34,486 nucleotides of DNA from NCBI GenBank assembly GCA_900316125.1, contig ONBO01000028.1:1-34486 (forward strand). The letters run 5' to 3'. The position numbers and the translations under genes were made by a program. The notes under the pieces are model-generated. The model saw only the letters and a list, made by a program, of their open reading frames with translations, searched no databases and was not told where the DNA came from. Positions 1-10,015 of this stretch are shown here, one piece after another. Origin of the DNA: an uncultured Bacteroidales bacterium. Lineage in GTDB: Bacteria; Bacteroidota; Bacteroidia; Bacteroidales; Paludibacteraceae. Positions within the stretch are counted from its first letter, which is position 1, and every line of letters begins with the position of its first letter.

Positions 1-1053
1 AAGTGGGTGGCTTAAAACCAGACGGAAGCCGAGATTATAGAATTTGCTTGCGGAAGCAAACCAGTTTCTGTATGTAGAGGTGCACTCTGCGTCAGAAGAG
101 TCAAAACCGCCACCACGTACAGCATACTTAGATCCCACTGCGCCCACCGGGTCAACAACCGGTTCAGTGGTATAGGTTCTCATTTTATCAGAGCACCACT
201 CCATAATATTTCCACTCATATTGTAGAGACCAAGCTCATTAGCTGCCTTGCCAGAGTTTATAGCGCTATGAGGCAGGACACCCTCGTTGTCATCATACCA
301 TGCAACTGCATTAATGTCGTTTCCACCACTATAGATGTAACCTTTGCTCTTTTCTCCGCCACGTGCGGCATACTCCCATTCAGCCTCAGTAGGCAAGCGG
401 AACTCACGCCCTGTGGCCTCGTTAAGTTTCTTAATGAATGCGAATACATCACTGTATGAAACATTGTTTACCGGCAGGTCGTCACCCTTATCAGCAGATG
501 GGTTTGAGCCCATTATAGACTGCCACTGCTTCTGAGTAACCTCAAACTGAGCCATATAATATGACTTGGTAAAGGTCACATTATGCATTGGCTTCTCATT
601 TTCACGGCCAGATTCAGAACCCATTTTATAAACGCCAAGGGTATCTTTCTGAATTTTGATAAACTTACCCATAGTGGTGGTTAAAGTTTCAGGCCAGCGT
701 TTTTCATAGCCATTCTGAGTGATTACAGTAACAGAACAAGTTGCAGAGCCGCCCTTATAGGTTGCAGTGATAGTGGCCACACCGCCACCCTCACCTTTCA
801 CAACGGCCTTGTTCTCTGTTGCCTCAAAAGAGGCTATAGCCGGGTTGTCAACAGTAAAAGTAACATATTCAGCCTCTACAGCAGGTGTAATTACAGCGTT
901 GATTTCAAAAGTTTCACCAACCATAATTTCAGATGTTGCCTTATCCAGAGTCACCGTATAGACAACAGGCTGCTCTTTTTTGCATGATGCACAAAATACT
1001 GACATTAAGGCCACTAGACCAGCCGCATATATAAAAGATTTTCTAGTTTTCAT
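1..1053 (-). CDS. FGE/SUMF1-like surface lipoprotein with Big_2-type Ig domain (3' end cut by window edge)
   Basis: The reading frame runs open from the ATG at 1053 to base 1 (351 codons) without a stop, so the C-terminus lies outside the window; the last residues GFRLVLSHPL suggest only a few are missing. Residues 1-24 are a lipoprotein signal ending CASC. Residues about 30-113 look like a bacterial Ig-like (Big_2) domain (VGETFEINAVITP, then GVATITATY). Residues about 125-349 are a formylglycine-generating-enzyme-family fold: MGSESG, FEVTQKQW, RLPTEAEWEYAARGG, GLYNMSGNIMEWC, YAVRGGGF, GFRLV. Of the two active-site cysteines of true FGE only one candidate remains (C324), so sulfatase activation is unlikely; I infer a binding or structural role at the cell surface. 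It begins 6 bp after the amylase stop and is probably co-transcribed with it. Fold assignment is firm, function is not. Confidence 0.85.
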   Translation of the reverse strand, partial: MKTRKSFIYAAGLVALMSVFCASCKKEQPVVYTVTLDKATSEIMVGETFEINAVITPAVEAEYVTFTVDNPAIASFEATENKAVVKGEGGGVATITATYKGGSATCSVTVITQNGYEKRWPETLTTTMGKFIKIQKDTLGVYKMGSESGRENEKPMHNVTFTKSYYMAQFEVTQKQWQSIMGSNPSADKGDDLPVNNVSYSDVFAFIKKLNEATGREFRLPTEAEWEYAARGGEKSKGYIYSGGNDINAVAWYDDNEGVLPHSAINSGKAANELGLYNMSGNIMEWCSDKMRTYTTEPVVDPVGAVGSKYAVRGGGFDSSDAECTSTYRNWFASASKFYNLGFRLVLSHPL

Positions 1054-1059
1054 ACTTTC

Positions 1060-3936
1060 TTACTTTTTAATTACCTTATGAACAGACATTACATTGGCGG
1101 CAGTCACTCTTACAAGGTAAACACCAGATGTGAGACCACCCATTGAAATCTCATCCTCTTCACTAATTGAGCGTACAACAACGCCAGACATATTAAGAAC
1201 ATCAATATTCTGAACCGGAGCCGGACTCATAACACTCAACACATCATCAACAACAGTTGGAGAAACTGTAACCTCGGAACCATCATATTCACTTTCATCA
1301 ACGCCTACAGGCTCAGATAGAGGACGGCTGGTTAGAATAAGAAGTTCTCCAACCTCAAGTGTGAGAGTTTTATCAACACGCTTGATATTAACAACCTCAC
1401 CAGTAAGATAGTTGTACCAAGAGCCAGTCCTTGAGAAACCTCCGTTTGTCACAACGCTGTTTGCAGGATCAAAGTTCGCAAGACATATGATATCAACGGA
1501 ATTATCAGGATCATCTGAATCAACATATTTCACATCAATTCTACGAGGTTTGGTCCACGATGTTGAAGAACAGTTGGTTGTTTTTACATTTTCATAAGCG
1601 AAAAACTCAGGATGCTCTGTTCTAAGCTTAATCACCTTGGCAGACTGTTCATATGCATACATACGGTTAACGTCATTTAACCAGCCCTTGCTGAACGGAA
1701 CCGGCTTGGCGGCGGTACGGCAATCATCCTTAATGGTCCTACCGTCTGTACAGGTGTTTATTGAATAGTCATAACCAAGCTCCTCAAACTGCCACATCAT
1801 CTTAGGGCCTGGCATGAACGCCACAAATGCGGTGTTAAGTGGGACACGTTTCAGATAAACCTCAGGCTTACCCTTTACAGTTGAAGCGCCATACACATTT
1901 GCCTTGTAACAGTTACGCTCCTCATCGTGGCTCTCTGCATAACCTATAAAGCCATTATCAAACATGCCACCCTTGCCATTGCTATCAACAAAACTGCTGT
2001 TTGATGCAAAGCCCATTGCAGACTGGCAGTAAGCATTGTTCATATTACGCCAAGGCAGCATACCGGCATCAGACAGTTCCTTCTGCTCTTTATACTCACC
2101 AAGGTGCTCCAGAATAAACACAGCATTAGGATTAGCCTCCTGTACAGCATTGTAGTAGTCTTTTACAATTGCCACGCGAGTTTTATCGTATGTATCCCAG
2201 TTTTTCTTCTGTCCGCTTTCACCACAATCACGCTGAGACAGACCCTTGACAAGGTCCATACGGTAACCGTCTATCTTATACTCCTCCAACCAGTATTTCA
2301 GCACACGGCGGAAATATTCACGAGTACCGTCATATTCATGGTTAATATCAATACCGCCAGCAGTATACGGGTGACGTGATACACGGTTCATCCATGGATC
2401 CTCCTCATAAACAGAGTTTGCACTGGTGTCCCAATACAACTTTGCCATAGGAGCGTTACCTGTAGCATGATTAAACACCATATCCACAATAACAGCGATG
2501 CCACGTTTGTGACATTCGTCAACTATGTTCTTATACATGTTCTTAGAGCCGTATTGCTTATCGTACGCAAAATAGTGACTCGGATTGTAACCCCAGCTGT
2601 CATTTCCATCAAACTCTGCCACTGGCATGAACTCTATGGCGTTTACTCCAAGATTAACAAGGTAATCAAGACGAGCCTTCAAGCCTGAGATATCCTTGTT
2701 TGAAGTAAAGTCACGAAGCAGAAGCTCATATATAACAAGATTATTTTTATCCTTAATCACAAAATCCTCTACCTCCCACTGGTATGGGTCTGGGTCTTCA
2801 AGTTCAAGAACGGAAACAACTCCGTCAGGAAGCTTATCAGTAGGATAAGCTGGAAGGCCGACCTTTTTAGAAGGTGAGATATATTTGTCATTCCAAGAGT
2901 CAAGAACCACAGTGGCATACGGGTCACTCACATACATATTACCATTAACTTTGTAGGCAAATCCATACTTCTTAGTTGGATCAGCCACTGTGAATGTACG
3001 CCAGAATATGTGGTGATATGCAGAATCCTTAAGGTTGGTAGCCTTGCCAACCTGACACCATACAGAGTCAAGATAACAGTGGAAATCCTCATTCAACTCC
3101 CAATCATTAAAATCACCAACGATATAAACATCTTTTGCATGAGGGGCGCGGAACACAAGTGTCACCTCCTGGGTGGCTTGATTATAGTTAATACCCTCCT
3201 GCATTCCTTCCGGAACTTTTCGTTTCTCAGTAGGGACTGCCATATAAATGCCTATGGAGTCTTCTGCTGTGTTTTCACCGTCAGAAACCACAATCTTGAT
3301 TGGGCACTTGCCCTTAGGTAGGTTCTGAAGCAACAGGGAGGCACGCTTGTCAGTAAATGTGACTGGTGTAGTCTGACCGTCTGAGTAGGTTACTACCGCC
3401 GATGTAACGTCGGCGGAAACATCAAACTCAACATCAACGTCTGTACCGTAAACAAGCATGGCACCGTCAGTAGGAGAACTAACCTTGACGGTAAGCACAC
3501 CTGGCTGAGACAGCTCGCAATAAAGATTTTCTGTCTGTTTTGTACCCTTAGAGTCACGGAATACAAATGCCAGTTTGGTTACAACCTCTGTTGCAGAGAG
3601 ATTGTAGTATGTTGGAATGCTAGGAATAGTAAGCATCCAGACATCAGTCTGACCCTCAACAGCGGTAAGTTTGTACTTGGCAGAGTTGTCAAGCCATGAC
3701 GGTGCATGTTTCCAGTCACTATCAGAGGTGCTTTTTGTAGTGATCACACCGGTATGTGCGTAACAGTCTGATACGCCTACCATGCTCTTGCTGCCAATTT
3801 TGGCATCAAAGAAGATTTTTACTTCGCCCTGATAATCCTGTGGGATAATTGACGGGACACTTGAAACCTGCGCATGAAGCAACGCCCATAAAGCGCATGC
3901 CGAAAGTAGAGTAATGATTCTTTTCATATTGTCCAT
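1060..3936 (-). CDS. Secreted GH13 alpha-amylase-family enzyme with CBM48-like domain and T9SS sorting tail
   Basis: Predicted extracellular or surface alpha-glucan hydrolase of 958 residues. An N-terminal signal peptide (about 1-22) is followed by a beta-rich region (about 30-235), a CBM48-like module (about 255-350, VYIVGDFNDWELN), and the GH13 barrel (about 395-800). The four GH13 regions are visible: region I DMVFNHA (485-491), region II DGYRMDLVKG with the likely nucleophile D561, region III FILEHLGE with likely acid/base E610, and region IV ESHDEE with D671. The last ~75 residues have the Por-secretion C-terminal sorting pattern (GLTSGVYLVRV, final HKVIKK), implying export by a type IX system. 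Exact specificity (amylase, pullulanase, neopullulanase) cannot be read from the motifs. The start could be M1 or M4 (MKRI); both give a signal peptide. The FGE-like lipoprotein lies directly downstream. Confidence 0.92.
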   Translation of the reverse strand: MDNMKRIITLLSACALWALLHAQVSSVPSIIPQDYQGEVKIFFDAKIGSKSMVGVSDCYAHTGVITTKSTSDSDWKHAPSWLDNSAKYKLTAVEGQTDVWMLTIPSIPTYYNLSATEVVTKLAFVFRDSKGTKQTENLYCELSQPGVLTVKVSSPTDGAMLVYGTDVDVEFDVSADVTSAVVTYSDGQTTPVTFTDKRASLLLQNLPKGKCPIKIVVSDGENTAEDSIGIYMAVPTEKRKVPEGMQEGINYNQATQEVTLVFRAPHAKDVYIVGDFNDWELNEDFHCYLDSVWCQVGKATNLKDSAYHHIFWRTFTVADPTKKYGFAYKVNGNMYVSDPYATVVLDSWNDKYISPSKKVGLPAYPTDKLPDGVVSVLELEDPDPYQWEVEDFVIKDKNNLVIYELLLRDFTSNKDISGLKARLDYLVNLGVNAIEFMPVAEFDGNDSWGYNPSHYFAYDKQYGSKNMYKNIVDECHKRGIAVIVDMVFNHATGNAPMAKLYWDTSANSVYEEDPWMNRVSRHPYTAGGIDINHEYDGTREYFRRVLKYWLEEYKIDGYRMDLVKGLSQRDCGESGQKKNWDTYDKTRVAIVKDYYNAVQEANPNAVFILEHLGEYKEQKELSDAGMLPWRNMNNAYCQSAMGFASNSSFVDSNGKGGMFDNGFIGYAESHDEERNCYKANVYGASTVKGKPEVYLKRVPLNTAFVAFMPGPKMMWQFEELGYDYSINTCTDGRTIKDDCRTAAKPVPFSKGWLNDVNRMYAYEQSAKVIKLRTEHPEFFAYENVKTTNCSSTSWTKPRRIDVKYVDSDDPDNSVDIICLANFDPANSVVTNGGFSRTGSWYNYLTGEVVNIKRVDKTLTLEVGELLILTSRPLSEPVGVDESEYDGSEVTVSPTVVDDVLSVMSPAPVQNIDVLNMSGVVVRSISEEDEISMGGLTSGVYLVRVTAANVMSVHKVIKK

Positions 3937-3962
3937 TTGATTAAAGTCAGCATTATGGGGTG

Positions 3963-3993
3963 CAAGTTAGCAAAAAACATTGACTAAACCAAA
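3963..3993 (-). promoter_or_regulatory. Weak Bacteroidota-type promoter for the amylase gene
   Basis: Read on the minus strand, TTTG (3990-3993) is followed after 20 bp by TAACTTG (3963-3969), one base short of the TAnnTTTG consensus. The -33 box overlaps the T-tract of the secDF terminator. It is plausible because the amylase would otherwise lack a promoter after that terminator. Confidence 0.4.
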
Positions 3994-4028
3994 TAAAAAG
4001 CGGGCGAAACTTCGAAAATTCCGCCCGC
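3992..4028 (-). terminator. Rho-independent terminator of secDF
   Basis: On the minus strand GCGGGCG (4022-4028) and CGCCCGC (4000-4006) form a 7-bp GC-only stem around a 15-nt AT-rich loop, followed by TTTTTATTT. It lies 23 bp beyond the secDF stop. Confidence 0.85.
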
Positions 4029-4051
4029 AAGTTAAAATATGCTAAATTTCA

Positions 4052-7000
4052 CTATGCCTTGACTTGTTTCTTTTTAGAAGCGTCATAAGCAATAGGAACA
4101 GCTACGAACAATGTTGAAATTGTACCGGCTATAACACCCAGCATAAGAGCGAACACAAATCCGCGGATTGTCTCACCACCAAGCAGGAATATTACCAGCA
4201 GTACCACGAATGTGGAGAATGAGGTTGAGAACGTACGAACAAGTGTAGCGTTAACAGCATCATTGATAGTCTCTGCAATCGGACGGTTTGGATACAGCGT
4301 ACGCAGCTCACGTACACGGTCAAACACAACCACGGTATCATTTATAGAGTAACCTATGATAGTAAGGATTGCTGCAATAAATGACTGGTCAACCTCCATT
4401 GAGAATGGCATGATTGAGTACAGGAGTGAGTAGAGACCCATGATAATAAGAGTGTCATGTGCAAGAGATGCCACAGCACCCAAGCTATAAGATACATTGC
4501 GGAAACGCATTAGGATATATAGGAATATACCTATCAGCGAGAAGAGAACCGCAAGCACAGCGTCACGCTTGATATCATCAGCAATTGAAGGTCCAACCTT
4601 CTGTGAACTCTGAATACCGTATGTAGATACATTATCCTCTGTTGAAAGAGAAGGTGTACCGTCATTCATGACATATCTCTTAAGGAACATCTCCTTATCA
4701 ACCTTATCATTGCCAATCATAGGTTTCAGGCTGTTATAGAGAATATCCTCCACCTCATCATCAACCTCCTTGGCGTTAGACTCTATCTTGTAGTTTGTAG
4801 AGATTCTAACCTGATTGTCAGAACCAATGGTTATAACTGTTATAGCAGCATCAGGCATATTAGGAGCTATAAGAGCCTCCACCTCTGAAGTCTTGACTGG
4901 CTGCTCAAACCTTACAATGTAGTTACGACCACCAGTAAAGTCAATACCTGTGTTAAGGCCGCGTACCACAAGTGATACACCGCAGACTACGAGAATGACA
5001 CACAGAATGATATAACCCTTCTTTCTAATGCCTATCCAGTTAACATTCACACCTGCGAGCAGATTCTTGGAAACTGCAGTAGTGAATGAATACTTGGATG
5101 CGTTGCCGCTTTCTGCCATGTTTGACCAAATAAGTCTGGTAATGAACACAGCGGTGAAGAATGATGTTATAATACCAATTATAAGAGTGGTTGCAAAGCC
5201 CTTGATAGGACCTGTACCAAACATGAAGAGGATTATACCAGTAAGAATTGTGGTTACGTTAGAGTCTATAATAGCGCTCAGAGCATTTCTATAACCCTCA
5301 GTGATGGCAACCTTATGCTGCTTACCAGAAGCAAGCTCCTCCTTGATACGCTCATAGATGAGCACATTGGCGTCAACTGCCATACCCATTGTGAGCACGA
5401 TACCAGCGATACCAGGCAGTGTGAGGACTGCCTTGAATGATGCCAGAACACCAACAAGGAAGAATACGTTTATAAGAAGCGCAGCGTCAACTATAAGACC
5501 AGGAACAGCACCATACATTACAATCATGTAAAGCATAACCACAATGAAGGCAATGAGGAATGACCACATACCCTGGGTGATAGCCTCATGACCGAGTGAC
5601 GGACCTACAACATCCTCTTGAATGATACGTGAAGGTGCTGGCATCTTACCAGATTTGAGCACGTTAGCCAAGTCCTTGGCCTCTTGTGGAGTAAAGTTAC
5701 CTGAAATCTCTGAACGTCCGCCAGTAATCTCTGTATTAACATTAGGGAATGAGTATACCATGTTATCAAGAACAATGGCAATACTGCGGCCTATATTCTC
5801 TTTTGTAAGACGGGCCCATGTCTTGGCACCCTCCGGATTCATAGTCATGCTGACAGTGCAGGCAGCTGTGAACTGGCTGATTTCATCTCTGGCGTCAGTA
5901 ATAACATTACCGGCAAGAGGAGCTGTTCCGTCACGGCTTGTAATCTTAATGGCTATAAGCTCATAGTAGAGACCCTTCTTGTCAACTGGCTTTACAGTCC
6001 AGCGGAAAGCAAGGTTACGCGGCAGCACGCTCTTAACCTGATGAAGATTAAGATACTTCATAACAGTAGCTGTATCACGTATGCTTACCACACCTACAGC
6101 AGGAGTTGGGATAATCTGACCATTATTCTGGCTTATGCTAAGAACTGCAAAGAGAGGATTCTCCTTAGCAAACTTCTCCATCATCTTGATGGAATCCTGT
6201 GCAACTGCAGAAGCGCCAGCCACCTGGGCAAGCAGAGAATCACCTTCTGCAACAGGAGCCTCAGCTACAGCAGCAGTCTCAACAGCCTTTACTGTATCTG
6301 ATGATGCAAGATAGTCTCTAATTACGGCATTAGCCTCCTCAAGCTGAGGATATATCTCTGTAAGGTTATATGTCTCCCAGAATTCAAGAGAGGCGCTACC
6401 TTGAAGAAGTTTACGGACACGTTCAGGCTCTTTAACACCTGGTAGCTCAATAAGGATTCTGCCGTTAGTCTCAAGGCGCTGTATATTTGGTTGTACAACA
6501 CCAAAACGGTCTATACGGGTACGGAGCACATTGAATGAGTTGTCAACAGTGGCGTTAACCTCATCCTGAAGCACTGAGATAACCTCATCATTTGTACTCT
6601 TCAGGCTGATCTTGTCTTTAAGAAGCAGTGTGGTGCCGAATATGGCAGACAAACGTGCATCTTTGTCAATTTTCTCATACTCCTGTTTGAAGAGCTGAAG
6701 GAAATCCTTGTTACTCTCTTGCTGGAGTTTGATAGCAGACTCCATTGCCTTGTTAAACTGCTCGTCCTTGGAGTTACTTGCAAGGGTACGCACAATGTCC
6801 GGAACAGAAACTTCCAGGATAACGTTCATACCACCCTTAAGGTCAAGACCAAGGTTCAATTCATTCTCACGGCACTCCTTGAGTGTGTAGCCAAGCCAGA
6901 CTTTTTCTGTGGCCATAGAGTCAAGATAGTGATACTCAGCAGTTTTATCCCCTCCTGAAACCTCTACCGCCTTGTTGTTGTAGTATGAGGTCACAAAGTT

Positions 7001-7072
7001 GAAAGAGAGATAAAACAAGCACACTAAAGCCATTGCATAGGCTATAACTCTGACAAATCCTTTGTTTTGCAT
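4052..7072 (-). CDS. secDF: SecDF fusion, protein translocase subunit
   Basis: Inner-membrane RND-family protein that uses the proton gradient to help SecYEG/SecA complete protein export. At 1006 residues it is a single-chain SecD-SecF fusion, the usual form in Bacteroidota. An N-terminal membrane anchor (about 8-30) precedes the SecD signature GLDLKGGMNVILEV from residue 75, a large periplasmic P1 region, five or six membrane helices (GMAVDANVLIYERIKEE), and then the SecF half beginning with GIDFTGGRNYIVRF near residue 710 and ending with GYSINDTVVVFDRVRE and further helices. An Ala/Val/Glu-rich stretch (about 265-290) in the SecD periplasmic part looks like a flexible linker. It has its own promoter and terminator, so it is a single-gene unit. 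Confidence 0.97.
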   Translation of the reverse strand: MQNKGFVRVIAYAMALVCLFYLSFNFVTSYYNNKAVEVSGGDKTAEYHYLDSMATEKVWLGYTLKECRENELNLGLDLKGGMNVILEVSVPDIVRTLASNSKDEQFNKAMESAIKLQQESNKDFLQLFKQEYEKIDKDARLSAIFGTTLLLKDKISLKSTNDEVISVLQDEVNATVDNSFNVLRTRIDRFGVVQPNIQRLETNGRILIELPGVKEPERVRKLLQGSASLEFWETYNLTEIYPQLEEANAVIRDYLASSDTVKAVETAAVAEAPVAEGDSLLAQVAGASAVAQDSIKMMEKFAKENPLFAVLSISQNNGQIIPTPAVGVVSIRDTATVMKYLNLHQVKSVLPRNLAFRWTVKPVDKKGLYYELIAIKITSRDGTAPLAGNVITDARDEISQFTAACTVSMTMNPEGAKTWARLTKENIGRSIAIVLDNMVYSFPNVNTEITGGRSEISGNFTPQEAKDLANVLKSGKMPAPSRIIQEDVVGPSLGHEAITQGMWSFLIAFIVVMLYMIVMYGAVPGLIVDAALLINVFFLVGVLASFKAVLTLPGIAGIVLTMGMAVDANVLIYERIKEELASGKQHKVAITEGYRNALSAIIDSNVTTILTGIILFMFGTGPIKGFATTLIIGIITSFFTAVFITRLIWSNMAESGNASKYSFTTAVSKNLLAGVNVNWIGIRKKGYIILCVILVVCGVSLVVRGLNTGIDFTGGRNYIVRFEQPVKTSEVEALIAPNMPDAAITVITIGSDNQVRISTNYKIESNAKEVDDEVEDILYNSLKPMIGNDKVDKEMFLKRYVMNDGTPSLSTEDNVSTYGIQSSQKVGPSIADDIKRDAVLAVLFSLIGIFLYILMRFRNVSYSLGAVASLAHDTLIIMGLYSLLYSIMPFSMEVDQSFIAAILTIIGYSINDTVVVFDRVRELRTLYPNRPIAETINDAVNATLVRTFSTSFSTFVVLLVIFLLGGETIRGFVFALMLGVIAGTISTLFVAVPIAYDASKKKQVKA

Positions 7073-7108
7073 ATTGTGTTTGTTTTAATATTTCCGTAAA
7101 CGAAAGCG

Positions 7109-7140
7109 CAAAAGTAACCTATTTTTCTTGTTTTACCAAA
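7109..7140 (-). promoter_or_regulatory. Promoter of secDF
   Basis: On the minus strand the -33 TTTG (7137-7140) is followed after 20 bp by the -7 TACTTTTG (7109-7116), matching the Bacteroidota sigma consensus. The -33 lies just beyond the queA stop, so secDF is probably uncoupled from the upstream operon. Confidence 0.8.
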
Positions 7141-7147
7141 AAAAATA

Positions 7148-8203
7148 TCACAGAATCAACATCGCATCGCCGTATATACCAAATCTGTACTTCTCACTGA
7201 TAGCCTCCTGATAGGCCTTCATAATCAAATCATAGCCTCCAAAAGCAGCTGTCATCATAAGAAGCTGCGATTCTGAACCGTATAGATTGGCAATCATAGA
7301 TGTGGCTACGGTGAAATCATACGGAGGGAATATGAACTTATTAGTCCAACCCTCAAAAGGCTTAATCATACCATTTGTACATACAGCCGTTTCAAGAGCA
7401 CGCATAACCGTGGTGCCTACAGCGCACACCTGGCGCTCCTTTTTCTTTGCGTTATTCACCTGATTAGCAACCTCTTCATTCACAAAGAGCTGCTCAGAAT
7501 CCATCTTATACTTGGTAAGATCTTCAACATCAATCTCAGCAAAGTTGCCAAGGCCTGCGTGGAGAGTGATGAATGATGGCTCAATACCCTTTATCTGCAG
7601 GCGCAGCATCAACTCACGGCTGAAGTGAAGGCTTGTAGCCGGAGCCACTACAGCACCCTCATTCTTAGCGAATATGGTCTGATAGTTCTCAGCATCCTCA
7701 GGCATAATGTCACGACGCTTGATAAACTCATCAGGCAGAGGGGTTTTGCCCAGCTCATACAAGTCTTTTTTGAAGTTCTCATGGGTGCCGTCATAGAGGA
7801 AACGCAGTGTACGGCCGCGAGACGTGGTGTTGTCTATAACCTCAGCCACCATTGAATTGTCTTCACCAAAGTAAAGTTTGTTTCCTATTCTTATTTTACG
7901 GGCAGGGTCCACAAGAACATCCCACAGGCGCAGCTCAGGATTCAGCTCTCTAAGCAGGAAGACCTGGATATATGCGTTTGTCTTCTCCTTGTTTCCACAA
8001 AGACGTGCAGGGAAAACCTTAGTGTCATTGAAAACAAAGACATCGCCGTCTGAAAAGTAATCAACTACATCTTTGAATTGTCTGTGTTCAAATGTACCTG
8101 TCTTTCTATTAACCACAAGAAGTCTTGCTTCATCACGATGTTCAACCGGCTGCAAAGCAACAAGTTCATCAGGGATTCTTATCCTAAACTGGGAAAGCTT
8201 CAT
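7148..8203 (-). CDS. queA: S-adenosylmethionine:tRNA ribosyltransferase-isomerase
   Basis: Transfers and isomerises the ribose of S-adenosylmethionine onto 7-aminomethyl-7-deazaguanine in tRNA, giving epoxyqueuosine in the queuosine pathway; cytoplasmic. The 351 residues match the family length from end to end. Recognisable blocks are [20 protein letters not shown] at the start, [55 protein letters not shown] and [11 protein letters not shown] at the end. It is the last gene of the operon and starts 4 bp after the truB stop. Confidence 0.97.
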   Translation of the reverse strand: MKLSQFRIRIPDELVALQPVEHRDEARLLVVNRKTGTFEHRQFKDVVDYFSDGDVFVFNDTKVFPARLCGNKEKTNAYIQVFLLRELNPELRLWDVLVDPARKIRIGNKLYFGEDNSMVAEVIDNTTSRGRTLRFLYDGTHENFKKDLYELGKTPLPDEFIKRRDIMPEDAENYQTIFAKNEGAVVAPATSLHFSRELMLRLQIKGIEPSFITLHAGLGNFAEIDVEDLTKYKMDSEQLFVNEEVANQVNNAKKKERQVCAVGTTVMRALETAVCTNGMIKPFEGWTNKFIFPPYDFTVATSMIANLYGSESQLLMMTAAFGGYDLIMKAYQEAISEKYRFGIYGDAMLIL

Positions 8204-8207
8204 CTCT

Positions 8208-8975
8208 CTATATTATTACTTTATTCGTTTTATTCTGTTTTTCTCTGTCCTTCTCAGCCAAGTCATCATCATTCTGGCCGAGCATCTTCTTGAACTGACT
8301 GAATGTAAGACATTTATCAACATCCACGTCTCCCACTCTTGTGCGCCTGAGAGCCGTAAGGTACGCTCCGCTGCCAAGCGCCACCCCGATATCACGGGCT
8401 AGTGCCCTGATGTAAGTACCCTTACTGCATGAAACCCTTATTTTTATATATGGCATAGAGTACTCAAGGAGTTCAATGCTGTGTATTGTGATTTTTTTTG
8501 CGCTAATCTCTACATCGCCGCCGGCACGGGCATACTTATAGGCCCGCTTGCCATCAACCTTTACCGCTGAGAAAAGCGGCGGAACCTGCTCTATTTCCCC
8601 CTCAAATCCTTTAAGAGCTGCCTCAACGGCCTCCTTGGTTATATGCTCAGTAGGAAAGGTCTCTGATACAGGGTGTTCCATATCAAAAGATGGGGTCACT
8701 GCACCTAAGCAAAGTGTGGCCTCATACTCTTTAACACCAGCTTGTATAGCCTCAATATTCTTTGTGGCCTTACCAACGCACACCACCATGACTCCTGTTG
8801 CCAGAGGATCAAGCGTGCCGGCGTGCCCAACCTTTGCCTTCTTCACACCAAGATACCTTGAAACAGCCCAACGCACTCTGCCAACAAGCGTGAATGATGT
8901 CCAATAGAGCGGCTTATCAATACAGATTACGGCATCATTAGCCTCCAATGCTGATTTAAGCTGAGCCTCATCCAT
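8208..8975 (-). CDS. truB: tRNA pseudouridine(55) synthase TruB
   Basis: Isomerises U55 in the T-loop of tRNAs to pseudouridine. Within 255 residues, motif [19 protein letters not shown] carries the catalytic aspartate (D57). [30 protein letters not shown] and [15 protein letters not shown] are the other TruB signatures. A charged tail (about 235-255, [14 protein letters not shown]) follows the conserved core. It overlaps or abuts nothing: the uppP stop is 1 bp upstream and queA starts 4 bp downstream, so the three are surely co-transcribed. Confidence 0.97.
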   Translation of the reverse strand: MDEAQLKSALEANDAVICIDKPLYWTSFTLVGRVRWAVSRYLGVKKAKVGHAGTLDPLATGVMVVCVGKATKNIEAIQAGVKEYEATLCLGAVTPSFDMEHPVSETFPTEHITKEAVEAALKGFEGEIEQVPPLFSAVKVDGKRAYKYARAGGDVEISAKKITIHSIELLEYSMPYIKIRVSCSKGTYIRALARDIGVALGSGAYLTALRRTRVGDVDVDKCLTFSQFKKMLGQNDDDLAEKDREKQNKTNKVII

Positions 8976-8976
8976 A

Positions 8977-9789
8977 TTACATATATGAATATGCTATGGC
9001 AAAAGCACCTACAAGAACACAGTATACTGAGAACCAGATTAGCTTACCGTTCTTAACTATCTTAAGCATGACCTTGCATGCAACACAACCAGATATGAAC
9101 GCTGCCAGGAAACCCACTACAAGGGATGTGGCCGGTATCGATGAAACAAACTCCCCTTTTACAATCTTAAGAAGAGAAAGGAACGCCTCTCCAAGAATAG
9201 GCACAATAACCATAAGGAAAGAAAACTGCGCCACACTCTCCTTCTTATTTCCAAGCAAAATACCTGTGGCTATAGTACTGCCTGAACGTGAAAGTCCCGG
9301 CAATACGGCAATAGCCTGCGCAATACCTATGACAAATGAGTCAAGATATGATATCTTCTCCTTCTGGCGTGGCTTGGCAAAGTATGAGAAAGCCAGAAGT
9401 GCGGCAGTTACAAGCAGGCATACTCCAACGATAAGAAGACCAGACCCGAAGAACTGCTCCACATAATCTTTGAAGAACATTCCAACCACAAAGACTGGAA
9501 TCATAGAAACAATTATCTTGGCCACATAGTGTTTCTCGTCATTCCACTCACTGTAGCGCCAGCCTGTAGTGGTGAAGAGACCACTGAAAAGCCACGCAAC
9601 CTCTTTCCAAAGAACCACAAGTGTGCTAAGCACGGTGGCTACGTGTACGGTAATATCAAAAGTAAGATTATCAGCGCCCTCCAGCCCAAAAAGATGCTGG
9701 GCAATTTCAAGATGGCCGCTACTGCTCACTGGAAGATATTCAGTGAGACCTTGTATGATTCCTAAAATCAGCGCTTGAATGGTGGACAT
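8977..9789 (-). CDS. uppP: Undecaprenyl-diphosphatase (UppP/BacA)
   Basis: Integral membrane phosphatase that recycles undecaprenyl pyrophosphate to the monophosphate lipid carrier for cell-wall and polysaccharide synthesis; the family confers bacitracin tolerance. The 270 residues contain the two active-site blocks, [17 protein letters not shown] near residue 12 and [15 protein letters not shown] near residue 160, with about eight hydrophobic helices. I chose the ATG at 9789 ([13 protein letters not shown]) because the family starts there; an upstream ATG in the same frame (9828) would add 13 atypical residues inside the DUF3098 gene. With this start the gene overlaps the end of the DUF3098 gene by 22 bp, which indicates translational coupling. 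Confidence 0.95.
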   Translation of the reverse strand: MSTIQALILGIIQGLTEYLPVSSSGHLEIAQHLFGLEGADNLTFDITVHVATVLSTLVVLWKEVAWLFSGLFTTTGWRYSEWNDEKHYVAKIIVSMIPVFVVGMFFKDYVEQFFGSGLLIVGVCLLVTAALLAFSYFAKPRQKEKISYLDSFVIGIAQAIAVLPGLSRSGSTIATGILLGNKKESVAQFSFLMVIVPILGEAFLSLLKIVKGEFVSSIPATSLVVGFLAAFISGCVACKVMLKIVKNGKLIWFSVYCVLVGAFAIAYSYM

Positions 9790-10004
9790 AGTATAGCTCC
9801 AATTAAAGATAAGAAACCCACGAGGCATACAATAGGAGCCACGCAGATTCTGCGTACAGAAAAGATGTCAGGCTCAAAGTTAGCCTCACTGTCAGGGCCT
9901 ATATACATGAGAATCAGCCCGATGACCACTATTGCGACACTGATTGCAATAAGGTACAAATTGAACGCAGGCAAACGCTTGTCAATATTGTTTGTATCTG
10001 ACAT
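9768..10004 (-). CDS. DUF3098 small membrane protein
   Basis: A 78-residue protein with two predicted membrane helices (about 15-36 and 53-72) and the block [19 protein letters not shown]. Its size, topology and position between ftsX and uppP match the DUF3098 family of Bacteroidota. No biochemical function is known to me; the fixed neighbourhood suggests a link to cell division or envelope synthesis. It starts 11 bp after the ftsX stop. Confidence 0.85.
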   Translation of the reverse strand: MSDTNNIDKRLPAFNLYLIAISVAIVVIGLILMYIGPDSEANFEPDIFSVRRICVAPIVCLVGFLSLIGAILCPPFKR

Positions 10005-10015
10005 ATAAAAAAGAT

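Noticed and set aside
9790..9828. Upstream ATG for uppP adding 13 residues
   Set aside because: The extension [13 protein letters not shown] is not family-like and lies inside the DUF3098 gene; the 9789 start matches the family.
8208..9828. Plus-strand open frames opposite truB and uppP as genes
   Set aside because: They mirror well-conserved minus-strand genes and have shadow-like composition.
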